Assembly (NCBI RefSeq): GCF_030812215.1
Contig: NZ_JAUSSG010000002.1
Span: 62,001-126,000, forward strand
Length of the DNA: 64,000 nt
DNA from: Variovorax boronicumulans
Lineage (GTDB): Bacteria > Pseudomonadota > Gammaproteobacteria > Burkholderiales > Burkholderiaceae_C
Direction: 5' to 3'
Shown piece by piece: positions 45,552 to 56,248 of the stretch. The notes under the pieces are model-generated. The model did not search any database. It was not told the origin of the DNA and saw only the letters and a program-made list of their open reading frames with translations. Position 1 is the first letter of the stretch; every line of letters starts with the position of its first letter. A program made the position numbers and the translations under genes.

Positions 45552-46748
45552 TCAGAAACTGTCGCCGGGAACGCGGACCCAGCCTTCCATCAATACGCGG
45601 GCACTTCGGCTCATCAGGGCCTTGGTCACCACCCATTCGCCATCGTCGCCTTTGCGGGCCTCGGCACCAACGCGCAGCGTGCCCGACGGATGGCCGAAGC
45701 GCACCGCCTCGCGTTCGCCCCCACCGGTCGCCAGGTTCACCAGCGTGCCGGGAATCGCCGCGGCAGTACCGATGGCGACGGCGGCCGTGCCCATCATGGC
45801 GTGGTGCAGCTTGCCCATCGACAACGCACGCACCAGCAGGTCGACATCCGCCGCCTGCACTGCTTTGCCGCTGGAGGCGGTGTAGTCCTTCGGCGGCGCG
45901 ACGAACGCGACCTTGGGCGTGTGCTGGCGCTTGGCGGCTTCGGCGATGTCCTTGATCAAGCCCATCTTCACGGCGCCATGCGCGCGGATGGTCTCGAACA
46001 TCGCCAGCGCCTTCGCATCGCCGTTGATCGCGTCCTGCAACTCGGTGCCGGTGTAGCCGATCTCGGCGGCGTTGACGAAGATGGTGGGAATGCCCGCATT
46101 GATCAGCGTGGCCTTAAGCGTGCCGACGCCGGGCACCTCGAGGTCTTCGACGACCTTGCCGGTCGGGAACATCGCGCCGCCGCCTTCGCCGTCGCCCTCG
46201 TCGGCCGGATCGATGAATTCCAACGGCACTTCGGCCGCCGGAAACGTCACACCATCGAGTTCGAAGTCGCCCGTCTCCTGCACCTCGCCCTCCACGATCG
46301 GTACGTGGGCGACGATGGTCTTGCCGATGTTGGCTTGCCAGATGCGCACGGTGCAGGTGCCGTTCTGCGGCACGCGCGCCCGGTCGATCAGCCCCTGCGC
46401 AATCGCGAACGGCCCGACCGCTGCCGACAGGTTGCCGCAGTTGCCCGACCAGTCGACAAAGGCGCTGTCGATGGAGACCTGGCCGAAGAGGTAGTCGACG
46501 TCGTGGTCCGGCCGCGCCGAGCGCGACAGGATCACGGTCTTGGAGGTGGACGAGGTCGCCGCGCCCATTCCGTCGATCTGCTTGGCGTAGGGGTCGGGGC
46601 TGCCGATCACGCGCAAGAGGAGCGCATCGCGCGCCGGGCCCGGTTGCTGTGCCGGCTCGGGCAGGTCCTGCAGGCGAAAAAACACGCCCTTGCTGGTGCC
46701 GCCGCGCATGTAGACGGCAGGAATCTTGATCTGGGGAGCGGATGCCAT
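45552..46748 (-). CDS. prpF: 2-methylaconitate cis-trans isomerase PrpF
   Basis: A 398-residue PrpF-family isomerase with the diaminopimelate-epimerase fold. The N-terminal signature is PAVYMRGGTSKGVFF and the second motif is VDWSGNCGNLSAAVGPFAI. The second half holds GKLHHAMMGTAAVAIGTAAA. It interconverts the 2-methylaconitate isomers made and used by AcnD, and is needed whenever AcnD replaces PrpD. ATG 46748 gives the usual length (about 397); the upstream extension has no family match. It lies 34 nt after acnD and 22 nt before the lyase gene. Confidence 0.92.
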   Translation of the reverse strand: MASAPQIKIPAVYMRGGTSKGVFFRLQDLPEPAQQPGPARDALLLRVIGSPDPYAKQIDGMGAATSSTSKTVILSRSARPDHDVDYLFGQVSIDSAFVDWSGNCGNLSAAVGPFAIAQGLIDRARVPQNGTCTVRIWQANIGKTIVAHVPIVEGEVQETGDFELDGVTFPAAEVPLEFIDPADEGDGEGGGAMFPTGKVVEDLEVPGVGTLKATLINAGIPTIFVNAAEIGYTGTELQDAINGDAKALAMFETIRAHGAVKMGLIKDIAEAAKRQHTPKVAFVAPPKDYTASSGKAVQAADVDLLVRALSMGKLHHAMMGTAAVAIGTAAAIPGTLVNLATGGGEREAVRFGHPSGTLRVGAEARKGDDGEWVVTKALMSRSARVLMEGWVRVPGDSF

Positions 46749-46782
46749 GGCGTTGGGGATGGTGACGGTAACGGTGGTTGTC

Positions 46783-49407
<2,625 letters not shown>

Positions 49408-49507
49408 CGTGGCGAATCGGTCGGGGACGGTGGCGCCACGGCTCGCGCCGCTGGCTTCCCGAGGCCCCAGTCATTGGACATGCGAAATCCCGTGCAGCAA
49501 CAGCAGT

Positions 49508-50695
49508 TCAGACGCGGGCTTCGATCGGCACGAACCGGAGATCCTCCGGTCCGGTGTAGTTCGCGCTCGGCCTAATGATCTTGTTGTCCACGCGCTGCTC
49601 GATCACATGCGCGGCCCAGCCGCTGGTGCGCGCGATGACGAAGAGCGGCGTGAACATCGCCGTGGGCACGCCCATCATGTGGTAACTCACCGCGCTGAAC
49701 CAGTCCAGGTTGGGGAACATCTTCTTGACCTCCCACATCACGGTCTCCAGGCGCTCCGCGATGTCGAACATCTTGGTGGAGCCGGCCTCTTCGGACAGCG
49801 ATTTCGCCACGCCCTTGATCACCACGTTGCGCGGATCGCTCACCGTGTACACCGGGTGCCCGAAGCCGATGACGACCTCCCTGGCCTCCACGCGGCGGCG
49901 GATGTCGGCCTCGGCTTCGTCGGGCGCGTCGTAGCGCTTCTGGATCTCGAAGGCGACCTCGTTGGCGCCGCCGTGCTTGGGGCCGCGCAGCGCGCCAATG
50001 GCGCCGGCGATGGCCGAGTGCATGTCGCTGCCGGTGCCGGCGATCACGCGCGCGGTGAAAGTGCTGGCGTTGAATTCGTGCTCGGCGTACAGGTTCAGCG
50101 AGGTGTGCATCGCGCGCACCCAGGCCTCGGTGGGCTTCTGGCCGTGCAGCAGGTGCAGGAAGTGGCCGCCGATCGAATCGTCGTCGGTCTCCACCTCGAT
50201 GCGCTTGCCCTGGCTGCTCCAGTGGTACCAGTACAGCAGCATCGAGCCGAGCGAGGCCATCAGGCGGTCGGCGATGTCGCGTGCGCCAGGCAGGTTGTGG
50301 TCGTCCTTCTCGGGCAGCACGCAGCCCAGCGCCGAGACGCCGGTGCGCATCACATCCATCGGATGCGCACCGGCGGGCAGGCTCTCCAGCGCGGCCTTCA
50401 CGTTGGCCGGCAGGCCGCGCATCGCCTTGAGCCGCGTCTTGTAGGCCCTGAGTTCGGCGCGCGTGGGCAGCTTGCCATGCACCAGCAGGTGGGCGATTTC
50501 CTCGAACTCGCAGACCTCGGCGATGTCCAGGATGTCGTAGCCGCGGTAGTGCAGGTCGTTGCCGGTTCGGCCCACGGTGCACAGCGCGGTGTTGCCCGCG
50601 GTCACGCCCGAGAGGGCAACGGATTTCTTGGGCTTGAAACCTGCGGCTGCGGCGGCTGCGGCGGGTGCCGCGATTTGGGTCGTAGTGGTGGTCAT
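49508..50695 (-). CDS. prpC: 2-methylcitrate synthase PrpC
   Basis: A 395-residue citrate-synthase-family enzyme of the short type, joining propionyl-CoA and oxaloacetate. Visible are [31 protein letters not shown], the active-site regions [18 protein letters not shown] and [13 protein letters not shown], and the C-terminal [16 protein letters not shown]. An Ala-rich N-terminal stretch (~residues 8-18) is unusual but harmless. ATG 50695 overlaps the thioesterase stop as ATGA. First core gene of the methylcitrate operon, transcribed towards acnD, prpF and the lyase. Confidence 0.93.
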   Translation of the reverse strand: MTTTTTQIAAPAAAAAAAGFKPKKSVALSGVTAGNTALCTVGRTGNDLHYRGYDILDIAEVCEFEEIAHLLVHGKLPTRAELRAYKTRLKAMRGLPANVKAALESLPAGAHPMDVMRTGVSALGCVLPEKDDHNLPGARDIADRLMASLGSMLLYWYHWSSQGKRIEVETDDDSIGGHFLHLLHGQKPTEAWVRAMHTSLNLYAEHEFNASTFTARVIAGTGSDMHSAIAGAIGALRGPKHGGANEVAFEIQKRYDAPDEAEADIRRRVEAREVVIGFGHPVYTVSDPRNVVIKGVAKSLSEEAGSTKMFDIAERLETVMWEVKKMFPNLDWFSAVSYHMMGVPTAMFTPLFVIARTSGWAAHVIEQRVDNKIIRPSANYTGPEDLRFVPIEARV

Positions 50696-51087
50696 GCGGT
50701 TTCCTTGTTCAGATAGGAGCGATCGAGGCCGGTGGGACGGCCGGCGGCGTCGACCGCCACCATCTCGAACACACCCTTGAGGACTTCTTCGGCGGGAACG
50801 CCCGGCAGGTCGGCGATGCCGGTCACGCACACGGTCATCGAGCAGCGGCCGATGCGGCTCACCCAGCCGCGCAGGATGAGCTGGTAGCCCGCCGGCACGG
50901 GAGCGAGAAAGGCGACGCTGGTCACGCCGGCCATCACCACCTCGCGCTGCGCCAGGCCGCGTGCGGCCAGGAAGGCAGCCTTGCTCATCAATTGCAGGCC
51001 CTGGCCGGCGAAGAGCGTGCCGCGGTGATTGGCATGCGCCGGCAGCACCAGCTCGCGGAGTTCGGTTGTTCCAACGGGTGTCGTCAT
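50692..51087 (-). CDS. Acyl-CoA thioesterase, hotdog fold (YciA/BACH type)
   Basis: A 131-residue single hotdog domain. The family start is [20 protein letters not shown], with the His-Asn-His pattern and the Gly-rich turn before the long helix ([12 protein letters not shown]). It ends [13 protein letters not shown]-type strands and [15 protein letters not shown]. Enzymes of this type hydrolyse acyl-CoA and keep CoA free. At the head of a propionate operon, translationally coupled to prpC, it could drain propionyl-CoA when the cycle is overloaded. Specificity is not readable from sequence. A normal prp operon does not include such a gene. Confidence 0.8.
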   Translation of the reverse strand: MTTPVGTTELRELVLPAHANHRGTLFAGQGLQLMSKAAFLAARGLAQREVVMAGVTSVAFLAPVPAGYQLILRGWVSRIGRCSMTVCVTGIADLPGVPAEEVLKGVFEMVAVDAAGRPTGLDRSYLNKETA

Positions 51088-51141
51088 GGTTCGCAATCTA
51101 CGCAGATTGCGCCCTTCGCATAAGGACTGAAAGGGCGAAGT

Positions 51142-51193
51142 CTTGCGAAGGCGATCGCAAGCTATTGCGAATCCTGCGAATCCTGCGAATTCC
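51142..51193. promoter_or_regulatory. Dyad and tandem repeats upstream of the prp operon
   Basis: CTTGCGA-N6-TCGCAAG (51142-51161) is a perfect 7-bp dyad. Right after it come three direct repeats of 9 bp: TGCGAATCC, TGCGAATCC, TGCGAATTCC (51166-51193). The TTGCGA half-site of the dyad reappears at the start of the repeats. The block is 55-106 nt upstream of the thioesterase start, a normal place for a regulator site. No regulator gene is adjacent, so the protein that binds is unknown. Confidence 0.55.
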
Positions 51194-51275
51194 TGGGGCG
51201 ACCCACCCCGGGCGCCGCCGGGCTACCTAGGTTCGACCGGCGCGCCGGGCCGGGTCTTCGCCGAGACGCGACGCG

Positions 51276-51542
51276 TCAGTCGGTGTCTCCCACGTCGTCC
51301 ATTGCCATCAGGCTCGCATCGTCGCCCTCTTCCCGAGGCCCTACGCCCAGGTCTTCCGACAGCCCCTTGAGCACGACGTAGCCCGCCTGCAGCGCATCGC
51401 CGTAGGTGGCAAAGCCCGTGGCGGCCTCCATCAGCGGTTCGAACTCCATCGAGTTGTCGAAGGATTCGAGGAGCACCCAGAAATAATCCCCGGCGTCGTG
51501 TTGGTCGACGGTCAGGGCGATGGAGATGAGTTGGCCAGCCAT
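51276..51542 (-). CDS. Conserved-looking hypothetical protein, 88 residues
   Basis: A small acidic protein beginning AGQLISIALTVDQHDAGDYF. An aromatic/acidic core follows (WVLLESFDNSMEFEPLMEAA), then a helix (TYGDALQAGYVVLKGLSED) and a Asp/Glu-rich tail. No signal peptide or membrane helix. I do not recognise the family. It is on the minus strand upstream of the prp operon, 188 nt from the thioesterase start, and may be transcribed towards it. Confidence 0.6.
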   Translation of the reverse strand: MAGQLISIALTVDQHDAGDYFWVLLESFDNSMEFEPLMEAATGFATYGDALQAGYVVLKGLSEDLGVGPREEGDDASLMAMDDVGDTD

Positions 51543-51726
51543 GGGCGCATGGTGGCGCGGTCAGGTGACAGTCGCGCGAAACGGCTGTGAAGGTTCTGCT
51601 GCGCGCAGCGCGGCCCCGCGATCGTGATTTGGTTGGCAGGCCCGCCCGCGAACCGTCGCCAAAACACTACGTTCCTGCGCGTATCCAGCCTTCACGACCG
51701 TCACTGCAATCGGCGATGCTCGGGTC

Positions 51727-52059
51727 ATGTCCACGGCACGCTCGCAACCGACTTTTCGCCCCGCCTGGCGCATCGCGGCGTCGATCTACACGGTCGCCGG
51801 CGTGGTGTGCGTGCTGGGGACAGCGGCCGTGCCGGAAAGCGACGCGGGCATGCTGGTCGCCATCGCGGGCGGCCTGCCATGGTCGTTGGGCCTGCTCACG
51901 CTCGACCTCTCGCCCGGCGTGGCGAACACCGCGCTGCTGCTGCTCGCGGGCAGCTGGGCGGTCAATGCGGGCCTGCTGTGGTGGCTGGCGCTGCGTCGCA
52001 CCGGGTCGCCCCGACACGACGCGAGCCTGTCGAGCCACGCGGCAAAGCGGCCCAGGTAG
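51727..52059 (+). CDS. Small membrane protein, unknown
   Basis: A 110-residue protein with three hydrophobic segments (IYTVAGVVCVLGTAAV, LVAIAGGLPWSLGLLTLDL, TALLLLAGSWAVNAGLLWWL) between a basic N terminus and a basic, Ser-rich tail. The layout suggests a small integral inner-membrane protein, with both ends possibly on different sides. No family recognised. It stands alone between the 88-residue gene and the PLP enzyme, with no sign of an operon. Confidence 0.6.
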   Translation: MSTARSQPTFRPAWRIAASIYTVAGVVCVLGTAAVPESDAGMLVAIAGGLPWSLGLLTLDLSPGVANTALLLLAGSWAVNAGLLWWLALRRTGSPRHDASLSSHAAKRPR

Positions 52060-52201
52060 CACCTGCGCCCGCGTGCAGCGAAAGAAGCTGCCCCGCCGAC
52101 TGCGCATTCCGGATGTTTCGATGCGATCATTTCGCGGCGCATGCATCCCTGCGTCACGAGACCCCGATTGCCCGAATCCGAGAACAAAGGAAGACAAAAC
52201 G

Positions 52202-53344
52202 ATGCCCAGACCCCTGCACGCCAATTCGCCGCTGATCGGCGTTCCCGGCGGCCGCCACCTGCTCGACACCCCCGCCCTGCTGATCGATTTGCCCGCGATG
52301 ACCCGCAACATCGAACGCATGGCCGCCTTTGCCAAGGCACGCGGCATTGGCCTCAGGCCCCACGTGAAGACCCACAAGTCGATCGAGATCGCGCGGCGCC
52401 AGGTGGCCGCCGGTGCCATCGGCGTGAGCTGCGTCACCATGGGCGAGGCGGAAATCATGGTCGACGGCGGCATCCGCAGCGTGCTGATCACCTCGCCCGC
52501 CGTCACGCCGAGCAAGATCGCGCGCCTCGTCAAGCTGGCGGAGCGCGCGGCGCCCGGCGGCGTGATGGTGGTGGCCGACAACCTGGCCAATGTGGCCGAC
52601 CTGGCCCGGGCCGCGAGCGGGCTGCTGCATCCGCTCCCGGTGCTGGTCGACTATGGCGCAGGCTACAACCGCACCGGCGCCGCGAACGAGGCGCAGGTGC
52701 TCGCCCTGGCGGCCGCCATCGCCGCCGAGCCGAGCCTGCGGCTGCGCGGCCTTCAGGCCTATGCGGGCAACCTGCAGCACATCGTGGCGCGCGAAGAGCG
52801 CAGCGCGGCGGCCGCAGCGCTGCGCGAAACCGTGGCGGGCATCGTCGCGGCGGCGCGGCGCAAGGGGTTCAACTTCGAGATCGTCACCGGTGCCGGCACC
52901 GGCACCCACGACCTCGATTCGGAACAGAACGCCTTCACCGAACTGCAGGCCGGCTCCTATGTCTTCATGGACGCGGAATACACGCAGGTGCTGGCCGCCG
53001 GCACCGAGCCCTCGCCGTTCGAGGTGGCCCTCTTCGTGCAGACGGCCGTGGTCAGCACCAATGCGGCGGACTGGGTCACGGTGGACGGAGGCACCAAGTG
53101 CTTCGCCACCGACGGCGGCGTGCCGCTGGTCGCGCGCGGCACCGATGCCGCGAGCCGCTACGCCTTCTTCGGCGACGAGCACGGCAAGCTGATGCCCGCG
53201 GGGCCGCGCCCTGCACTCGGCACGCGCATCGAATTCGTGACGCCGCACTGCGATCCGACGGTGAACCTGCACGACGTCTATCACGTGGTCGAAGGCGGGG
53301 CGCTGGTGGCGATCTGGCCGGTGGACGCGCGCGGGAAGCGATAG
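52202..53344 (+). CDS. DSD1-family PLP enzyme (D-threonine aldolase/D-serine dehydratase-like)
   Basis: A 380-residue fold-type III enzyme: an N-terminal alanine-racemase-like barrel and a C-terminal beta domain. The PLP Lys lies in LRPHVKTHKS, and LVDYGAGYNRTGA and TGAGTGTHDLD follow the barrel. The C-terminal HCDPTVNLHD supplies His/Cys-type metal ligands, as in chicken D-serine dehydratase and D-threonine aldolase. Likely substrates are D-beta-hydroxy amino acids; which one is not decided. ATG 52202 has GGAAG about 8 nt upstream. The downstream monooxygenase begins 84 nt later on the same strand and could share a transcript. Confidence 0.82.
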   Translation: MPRPLHANSPLIGVPGGRHLLDTPALLIDLPAMTRNIERMAAFAKARGIGLRPHVKTHKSIEIARRQVAAGAIGVSCVTMGEAEIMVDGGIRSVLITSPAVTPSKIARLVKLAERAAPGGVMVVADNLANVADLARAASGLLHPLPVLVDYGAGYNRTGAANEAQVLALAAAIAAEPSLRLRGLQAYAGNLQHIVAREERSAAAAALRETVAGIVAAARRKGFNFEIVTGAGTGTHDLDSEQNAFTELQAGSYVFMDAEYTQVLAAGTEPSPFEVALFVQTAVVSTNAADWVTVDGGTKCFATDGGVPLVARGTDAASRYAFFGDEHGKLMPAGPRPALGTRIEFVTPHCDPTVNLHDVYHVVEGGALVAIWPVDARGKR

Positions 53345-53428
53345 CCACGTACAGCCGCGCGCACGGCATAAGGAAACTCGGAAAGCGTATTTCCAAGGCG
53401 AGCGGTGCCGGGGCACAGTCCTGCCCCA

Positions 53429-54688
53429 ATGGCCATCACTCAAGACACACCGCGCACGGCGCGCGCCAATGCGGCGCCGGCCGCGCCCTCTTCCCGACAA
53501 CTCCTCGCGCGCTTTCGCCCCATCTTCAACCGCATCGCCGTGCATGCGGCTCAGCGCGAAAACGATCGCGAACTGGCCCATGAGCCGGTCGCCTGGCTAA
53601 ACGCCGAGCGCTTCGGCGCCCTGCGCGTGCCCGCCGAATACGGCGGCATCGGGGCGTCGGTCGAGCAGCTGTACGACCTGCTCATCGAACTCGGCGAAGC
53701 CGACTCCAACCTGCCGCAGATCCTGCGCGCGCACTTCGGCTTCATCGAACGGCTGTTCGCGGAGATCGATCCGTCGCTCCACGGCCCGTGGATGCGGCTG
53801 GCGGCCGAAGGCGTGATCTTCGGCAATGCCACCACTGAACTCGGCGAAGGCGCACTCGGCGTGCTGCAGACCACGCTGTCGCGCGACGGCGATGCGTGGC
53901 GTCTGGACGGCGACAAGTACTACAGCACCGGCACGCTCTACGCCGACTGGATCTCGGTCTCGGCCCAGCGCCTGAACGCCGACGGCAGCAGCGACCGCGT
54001 GATCGCGCTCGTGCCCTCGGAGGCCGAAGGCGTGGAGCGCGTGGACGACTGGCGCGGCTTCGGCCAGCGGCTGAGCGCATCGGGCACCACGCGCTTTCGC
54101 AACGTACGGGTGAAGCCCGAGAACGTGCTGCTCTACGTGCGCGACCAGCCGACGCCGCTCACGGCACATTTCCAGCTCACGCATCTCGCCACGCTGGCGG
54201 GCATCGCACGCGCCATCGTGCGCGACGCGGTCGCCTTCGTGCAGCCGCGCAAGCGCGTCTACAGCCACGGCAGCGGCGACACGCCGCGCGAAGATCCGCT
54301 GGTGCAGCAGGTCATCGGCCAGTTGGCGAGCACCGCGTTCATCGCGGCCTCCACCGTCCAGGCCGTGGCGCGCGGGCTCGGCGAAGTCGACCGCTTCCGC
54401 CAGCGCGGCGAGCCCGTTCCCGAGAGCCTGCCCTTCGAGGTGGAACTCGACACCGCGAAGGCGCAGGCCGGCATCGTCGACGCGGTGCTGCAGGCGGGCA
54501 CACGGCTCTTCGACATCGGCGGCGCCTCTGCGCTGCAGGAAGACCGCCGGCTCGACCGCCACTGGCGCAACGCGCGCACGCTGGCATCGCACAACCCGAC
54601 GATCTACAAGGGGCGCGTGGTCGGCGATCACCTGCTCAACGGAGCAAGGCCGACGTTCTACTGGGCGGTGGGAGCGATTGCGGCCTGA
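53429..54688 (+). CDS. DszC/SfnB-type flavin monooxygenase (acyl-CoA-dehydrogenase fold)
   Basis: A 419-residue flavoprotein with acyl-CoA-dehydrogenase layout: an N-terminal helical domain (LNAERFGALRVPAEYGGIGA), a middle beta domain (TTELGEGALGVLQTTLSRDG) and a C-terminal helical domain. The C-terminal LDRHWRNARTLASHNPTIYK and RVVGDHLLNG are typical of the FMNH2-dependent DszC/SfnB group, which oxidises organosulfur compounds. They are not typical of true acyl-CoA dehydrogenases, and the catalytic Glu of the latter is not evident. No flavin reductase or sulfonate transporter lies nearby. The true substrate is unknown. ATG 53429 avoids an upstream frame without a ribosome site. Confidence 0.8.
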   Translation: MAITQDTPRTARANAAPAAPSSRQLLARFRPIFNRIAVHAAQRENDRELAHEPVAWLNAERFGALRVPAEYGGIGASVEQLYDLLIELGEADSNLPQILRAHFGFIERLFAEIDPSLHGPWMRLAAEGVIFGNATTELGEGALGVLQTTLSRDGDAWRLDGDKYYSTGTLYADWISVSAQRLNADGSSDRVIALVPSEAEGVERVDDWRGFGQRLSASGTTRFRNVRVKPENVLLYVRDQPTPLTAHFQLTHLATLAGIARAIVRDAVAFVQPRKRVYSHGSGDTPREDPLVQQVIGQLASTAFIAASTVQAVARGLGEVDRFRQRGEPVPESLPFEVELDTAKAQAGIVDAVLQAGTRLFDIGGASALQEDRRLDRHWRNARTLASHNPTIYKGRVVGDHLLNGARPTFYWAVGAIAA

Positions 54689-54718
54689 CGGCGCAAGAAA
54701 GAGACAGGAACGAAAGCC

Positions 54719-55033
54719 TCAGACGCGAGGCAGCGCGGCAAGGAAAGTGGAGACAACGATCGCGGCAGCGCGATCCAGTTGCAGGATGTCGGCCACATCG
54801 AAGGCATGCGGCGCGGTGCGTCCGCTCGCGCCGAGCGGCTTGCGGATCTCGACAAGCACTTCGGCCGCGAGTTCGCGATCGCTGCGCGGTCCGCCGTCGG
54901 GATGCATCACCCACTCATCGACTTGATCGAACGGAATGCTGCGGAAAACCCCGACGATGGGGATGTACTTGTAGCGATCCTCGCCCACCAGGATGGGCAC
55001 GCTGAGGTTACAAAAAAACGTGGTCGTCGACAT
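54719..55033 (-). CDS. Conserved-looking hypothetical protein, 104 residues
   Basis: A small soluble protein with a patterned N terminus (FFCNLSVPILVGEDRYKYIP), a middle VDEWVMHPDGGPRSDRELAA and a C-terminal helical part (AFDVADILQLDRAAAIVVST). No family recognised. It faces the monooxygenase gene tail to tail (30 nt gap). The start at ATG 55033 has no strong ribosome site. Confidence 0.55.
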   Translation of the reverse strand: MSTTTFFCNLSVPILVGEDRYKYIPIVGVFRSIPFDQVDEWVMHPDGGPRSDRELAAEVLVEIRKPLGASGRTAPHAFDVADILQLDRAAAIVVSTFLAALPRV

Positions 55034-55321
55034 GCGGGGCCGCCGTCGCTAGGCAAAGCTGTCGATTGTTAAGGAGTGCGCGTTCAGGAGCCATCCTTCC
55101 AAGGGACTACTCCCTGACAAGACGTGATCTTCTGCACACAAAGTGATTCCATTTCCTTCCACCTCCCCCATAAAACAACTACTTAATTCTTACACACAGA
55201 TACCCGATGTGTGTTAAATGCCGACTTATTCGGCACCCAGAATGCGTAAATCGTTCGGAAAAGGGGGCGCCACGCTTCCTTTTCGGAGCGCGGACGGTGC
55301 AACGCAGCGGTGGCTTGCCGG
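55034..55321. other. AT-rich gap with a hairpin
   Basis: About 290 bases with clearly lower GC than the flanks (for example around 55140-55220). A 7-bp inverted repeat ACACACA/TGTGTGT lies at 55192-55198 and 55208-55214 around a 9-nt loop. There is no T-run after it, so an operator is as likely as a terminator. No coding region supported. Confidence 0.4.
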
Positions 55322-56149
55322 TCAGGCGGGTGGATCGAAACGCGGGGCGCGGCGCTCGATGTTGGCCTTCACGGCTTCGGCCTGGTTCGCGCTGCCGATC
55401 AGCGCCTTCTGCTCGACCGATTCGGCCATCAGCAGCTCCGCGGCGCTCTGCGACATGGCCGCATTGAGCAGGCGCTTGCCCGCACGAATCGCATCGGGAC
55501 TCTTGCCCGCGACCTCGTGCGCCATCTGCAGCGCATCGGCCAGCGGATCGGCCGACAGGCGCGTGGCGAAGCCGATCTGCAGCGCCTCTTCGCCCGAGAA
55601 GATGCGCCCGGTGAAGGTGAGCTCGCGCACCACGTCACTGCGCGCCAGTTCCCGCATCAACACCATGCCGGCCATGTCGGGCACGAGGCCCCATTTGATT
55701 TCCATCACCGACAGCTTCGTGTCGGGCGCGACGATGCGGATGTCCGCTCCCAGCGCCACCTGAAGGCCGCCGCCGAAGGCCACGCCGTGCACCGCGGCGA
55801 TGACCGGCACCGGCACCTCGCGCCAGACCATGGCGACGTGCTGCGCGGCGTTGGAAATGCCGTGGGTGCGCTTCACCAGATCGGCAGCCGCCGCGCCCTC
55901 CCCCAGCACGCCCTCGCCCGCGCCCTGCTGCATGCGCTCGAACGAAGCCATGTCGAGCCCTGCGCAGAACGCCTTGCCGCGGCCGGAAATCACCACGGCG
56001 CGCACCGCCGTGTCGCCGCGCAGGGCTTCGCCGGCTTCGATCAGCGCGTCGAACATCGCGGGATCGAGTGCGTTCATCTTGTCGGCGCGGGCCAGCTGCA
56101 GTTCCACCACGCCGTCGGGGTGGCGGGTCCATTCGATGCGATCGCTCAT
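55322..56149 (-). CDS. Enoyl-CoA hydratase/isomerase (crotonase) family protein
   Basis: A 275-residue crotonase. The oxyanion-hole segments are GRGKAFCAGLDMASF and AAVHGVAFGGGLQVALGADI, followed by KLSVMEIKWGLVPDMAGMVL and a C-terminal helix region with KSPDAIRAGKRLLNAAM. The glutamate expected in the first helix after GGG of true hydratases (Glu144 type) is replaced in this stretch. Isomerase or other crotonase chemistry is therefore possible. The gene is single; its nearest upstream neighbour is divergent (PhoX-like). Confidence 0.85.
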   Translation of the reverse strand: MSDRIEWTRHPDGVVELQLARADKMNALDPAMFDALIEAGEALRGDTAVRAVVISGRGKAFCAGLDMASFERMQQGAGEGVLGEGAAAADLVKRTHGISNAAQHVAMVWREVPVPVIAAVHGVAFGGGLQVALGADIRIVAPDTKLSVMEIKWGLVPDMAGMVLMRELARSDVVRELTFTGRIFSGEEALQIGFATRLSADPLADALQMAHEVAGKSPDAIRAGKRLLNAAMSQSAAELLMAESVEQKALIGSANQAEAVKANIERRAPRFDPPA

Positions 56150-56248
56150 GCGTGTCTCCTTGTGGGGTTCGTTGTGGGTTTTGGCCAGTATCGCCCGGCA
56201 TGGCGGCTGGGCGATGATGGCGGCTGTCGCCTACCCAACACCTCTGCC

